Positions 61,715 through 64,000 of a stretch of 64,000 nucleotides of DNA are shown here, piece after piece. Where the stretch lies: the IMG/VR virus record IMGVR_UViG_3300030329_006380, positions 62,001-126,000 of that record; one strand, written 5' to 3'. This stretch comes from a virus. Positions within the stretch are counted from its first letter, which is position 1; each line of letters starts with the position of its first letter. The notes under the pieces were generated by a model that saw only the letters and a program-made list of their open reading frames with translations, did not search any database and had not been told where the DNA came from. A program made the position numbers and the translations under genes.

Positions 61715-62986
61715 TTATACCTCTGAGAGTTCTGCAAATAGCTTGTCTATCTCTTCATCCCTCTCTAGCTGATCACCCATGATAGCTTCGACCATCTTCT
61801 TGTTGATCTTTTGCACCTCAAAGGCCTCTAGAGTATAATCCTTTAGTTTCTCAGCCTGCTTCTCATACATCCCCAAATTTTTATATACATCGCGCATTTT
61901 CATCTTTGCGCTGCCCTCCCTAGGATAACACCACATTGAACCCTTCTCTAGGACACCCTTCCAAACTGCTTTTTTAGGTATTGGTTTAATATCATAAGAC
62001 ACGCTGGCGAAGAAGGGGCGCTTCTTCTTTTTCCCATTCTTCTTAACAGTGTCCATAAAGAGGAAATCATTTTGACCGCTCCACTCGGTAGTCACCACAG
62101 GTAAGCCATGATACACTGCCTCAAAAATCGGCAACCCATAACCCTCGCCATGACTTAAAGATATTAAAGCTTTGATTTTTTCATGATTATATAGATATGA
62201 CATTTGACCCTCTGAAAGGGAGCCATGAAGTAGATGTACCTTGCACTTTCTCTTGCTATATTCTTCATTCGCCAATAAATTTTTAATCTTTTCTCTAAAG
62301 TGGTAATAATCCATCAAAGAATTGCTTGCAATATTACATTTAAGCACTAATCCCACCTCTTGATCGATAAATTCTTCAACAAACCACTTAATAGTGTTCT
62401 CTAAGTTTTTACGAGGGGACCATTGGGCTACTACTAGAAAATTAAAATCATACTCCAGATCAATCGTCACCTCCTCTGGTTCAAAAAATCGCACTGGGTA
62501 TCCAACGACCTCTATAGGGGTGTTGCATTTGAAATTAGGAATCGTCTGGCCGGTTTGAGGGTCTCTCGCTTCATAAGAAGTTGATTCATAAACATTCTTT
62601 GCATGATTCGAAACAACTATAATCTTGTCCATGCCCATGGATTTCTCAATCCACTGTGGAGCGACTTTTGTTGTCTCGATGCCCGCGGTGTATCCAATAT
62701 TAATTGGTGCTAGGCGCTCCCATTCGTTAGGTATTGTCACTTGAAGAGATATATCGAAATGCTTTGAATTCTGCATGTACACAGCCGTTTTCTGAATTAA
62801 GTGATCAATCCATTGTCTCTCTTCAGTGTCTCTCCATTGCCAACTGGTGCGGCCCCAATTTAAAGTATGTACATATATATCAAAAATCTCTTCATGTTCT
62901 CGGAGGGCCCGCAAAGCAAATCTGGCCTGCTCACCATACCCACTCTGACTTAATATGGGTCCTCTCACTAATATCTTTTTTCTCAC
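61715..62986 (-). CDS. GT-B glycosyltransferase (GT4-like)
   Basis: This encodes 423 aa. The N-terminal domain begins VRGPILSQSGYGEQARFALR, and the donor domain has NFLVVAQWSPRKNLENTIKW, VHLLHGSLSEGQMSYLYNHE and the EX7E-type motif SHGEGYGLPIFEAVYHGLPV. The C-terminal helix is acidic (ERDEEIDKLFAELSEV). It is probably a retaining sugar transferase for the surface glycan. Its stop lies immediately before the next start, consistent with translational coupling. Nothing shows which sugar it uses. Confidence 0.9.
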   Translation of the reverse strand: MRKKILVRGPILSQSGYGEQARFALRALREHEEIFDIYVHTLNWGRTSWQWRDTEERQWIDHLIQKTAVYMQNSKHFDISLQVTIPNEWERLAPINIGYTAGIETTKVAPQWIEKSMGMDKIIVVSNHAKNVYESTSYEARDPQTGQTIPNFKCNTPIEVVGYPVRFFEPEEVTIDLEYDFNFLVVAQWSPRKNLENTIKWFVEEFIDQEVGLVLKCNIASNSLMDYYHFREKIKNLLANEEYSKRKCKVHLLHGSLSEGQMSYLYNHEKIKALISLSHGEGYGLPIFEAVYHGLPVVTTEWSGQNDFLFMDTVKKNGKKKKRPFFASVSYDIKPIPKKAVWKGVLEKGSMWCYPREGSAKMKMRDVYKNLGMYEKQAEKLKDYTLEAFEVQKINKKMVEAIMGDQLERDEEIDKLFAELSEV

Positions 62987-62994
62987 AGTATCTC

Positions 62995-64000
62995 CTATAA
63001 TGTTGTGTAGCGATATGATTTATAATTTTCCCTAGAGTCCCAAGAACCATGGGTTTCATGTACTCGAATCAAAAGATTCTCCCAAGATTTTGCATACTTA
63101 TCATATCCATATTCACGGAGCACATGTTGTCTTCCCTTTTCCCCCATTTCTTCGCGCTGTTCCTTCGTCATATTGAAGAAATCAAGCAATGCGTCAATAA
63201 AATCTTCCTTGTTGAGGCGATCTTCGTAAATCCATGGAACTTCTTGCGATCCTATCACAGCTTTCGAGCTAGGTTCGAGGCCTATCCCATACCACTCTTT
63301 ACCATTCGTAACTTGTTGCTGTAATCCGCCGGTCATATTCACTATAATGGGTGTACCAGCAAAAAGAGATTCCAGTGTGGATAACCCAAACCCCTCAGCA
63401 TCAGCAATATTAATTGTACAATCAGCAGCATTATAAATCATATTTAATGCTGCTGGTGGAAGTTTTTCCATGGATAATAAAACTTGCCCTTTGTTCATCC
63501 CTAATTCATGAATTATCGCATGTAAAGATTGACCATGCTGGTCATTGGGATCAGTGTGCATTAAGAGCATTGCTTTATCATGGCCAACTTTGTCTAAAAA
63601 TTCTTTAAACCAAAATATCAAAGTTCCAGACTGCTTTCGCCTAGCATTTCTATTGTTCCAGAAAAACACTAGTTTATCCTCTCCCTTTCCATGGAAAAAA
63701 TTTTCTTTTCGAAATTCTTGTATCTCTTCTTTCGAAAGTTTTTTGAATTCTTGGTCATTGGCCGTATGAGGTATATATTCAACATCAACAGAGGGCGACA
63801 CATTTCGTACAATATCGTCTGTGACTTTAGATATCGTCACTACCATATCATTTGATTCATAAAATGGCGCATTAAATTTAGGATATGGGTAGTTATCCCA
63901 TACATGATAATAAACCATAGGGCATAATGGCCGTATCTCATCTGAGATTTCCCATAGCCATGCCCAAAATCGAGGATCTGTCATAAACCACAACATATCC
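62995..64000 (-). CDS. GT-B glycosyltransferase, 5' end outside window
   Basis: At least 333 aa are visible, the frame running to the window edge. The visible part starts in the acceptor domain (MTDPRFWAWLWEISDEIRPL, YYHVWDNYPYPKFN), continues through VVTISKVTDDIVRNV and LVFFWNNRNARRKQSG, and has the donor motif IADAEGFGLSTLESLFAGTP followed by VNMTGGLQQQV. An ATG at 63996 is in frame, but the fold implies more N-terminal sequence. It is the first of four tandem glycosyltransferase genes in transcription order. Confidence 0.88.
   Translation of the reverse strand, partial: DMLWFMTDPRFWAWLWEISDEIRPLCPMVYYHVWDNYPYPKFNAPFYESNDMVVTISKVTDDIVRNVSPSVDVEYIPHTANDQEFKKLSKEEIQEFRKENFFHGKGEDKLVFFWNNRNARRKQSGTLIFWFKEFLDKVGHDKAMLLMHTDPNDQHGQSLHAIIHELGMNKGQVLLSMEKLPPAALNMIYNAADCTINIADAEGFGLSTLESLFAGTPIIVNMTGGLQQQVTNGKEWYGIGLEPSSKAVIGSQEVPWIYEDRLNKEDFIDALLDFFNMTKEQREEMGEKGRQHVLREYGYDKYAKSWENLLIRVHETHGSWDSRENYKSYRYTTL

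Noticed and set aside
1-64000. tRNA genes or CRISPR arrays
   Set aside because: Nearly every base is inside a supported coding frame, the longest gap is 67 bases, and no regularly spaced repeats or cloverleaf-like stretches were seen.

Overview
This window is about 64 kb of a large tailed-phage genome with a contractile (T4-like, myovirus-type) tail. It is AT-rich and extremely compact. Every gene I can support lies on the minus strand, so transcription runs from 64000 towards 1. Neighbouring genes are usually joined by ATGA or TAATG overlaps. The largest non-coding gap is 67 bases, and I see no tRNA, CRISPR array, insertion sequence or convincing terminator. Recognisable landmarks are a portal protein, a T4 gp17-type large terminase, gp6-like and gp25-like baseplate wedge proteins, gp5-like hub proteins, a gp55-like late sigma factor, a TOPRIM primase, a RuvC-like resolvase and an Mre11/Rad50 homologue. 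Baseplate-borne peptidoglycan hydrolases suggest a diderm (Gram-negative) host. The species cannot be named from sequence alone.

In transcription order, 64000-50522 is a surface-polysaccharide and phosphonate block. It opens with four glycosyltransferase genes. Next comes a cassette that reads as a complete 2-aminoethylphosphonate pathway: PEP mutase, a two-subunit phosphonopyruvate decarboxylase, a PhnW-like aminotransferase, a cytidylyltransferase and two LicD-family transferases, laid out in the order of the biochemical steps. It ends with a glycosyltransferase, a methyltransferase fused to a P-loop domain, two FkbM methyltransferases and a sugar-nucleotide epimerase. The simplest reading is that the phage makes an activated phosphonate and attaches it to a glycan, on the host surface or on the virion. 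This is the most exciting part of the window.

The 50525-48772 region holds small regulatory and membrane proteins and the gp55-like sigma factor. The 48772-43407 region encodes three tandem paralogues that share a gp5-like OB-fold module but carry different C-terminal domains: an amidase, an M15 peptidase and a third possible hydrolase. A spike-like protein follows them. The 43389-10675 region is a virion block containing two giant proteins (2964 and 2912 aa), gp25, gp6, DNRLRE-like and LamG-like proteins, and several paralogous structural proteins.

The 10675-5347 region is replication and recombination: RuvC-like, primase, a secreted FGE/SUMF1-fold protein, and a single 1053-aa polypeptide fusing Mre11 (gp47) and Rad50 (gp46). 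The 5323-2402 region has small membrane, coiled-coil, beta-rich and zinc-ribbon proteins, possibly including lysis functions. Terminase and the 5' part of the portal gene close the window. Major capsid, sheath and tube genes are not seen and presumably lie beyond position 1.
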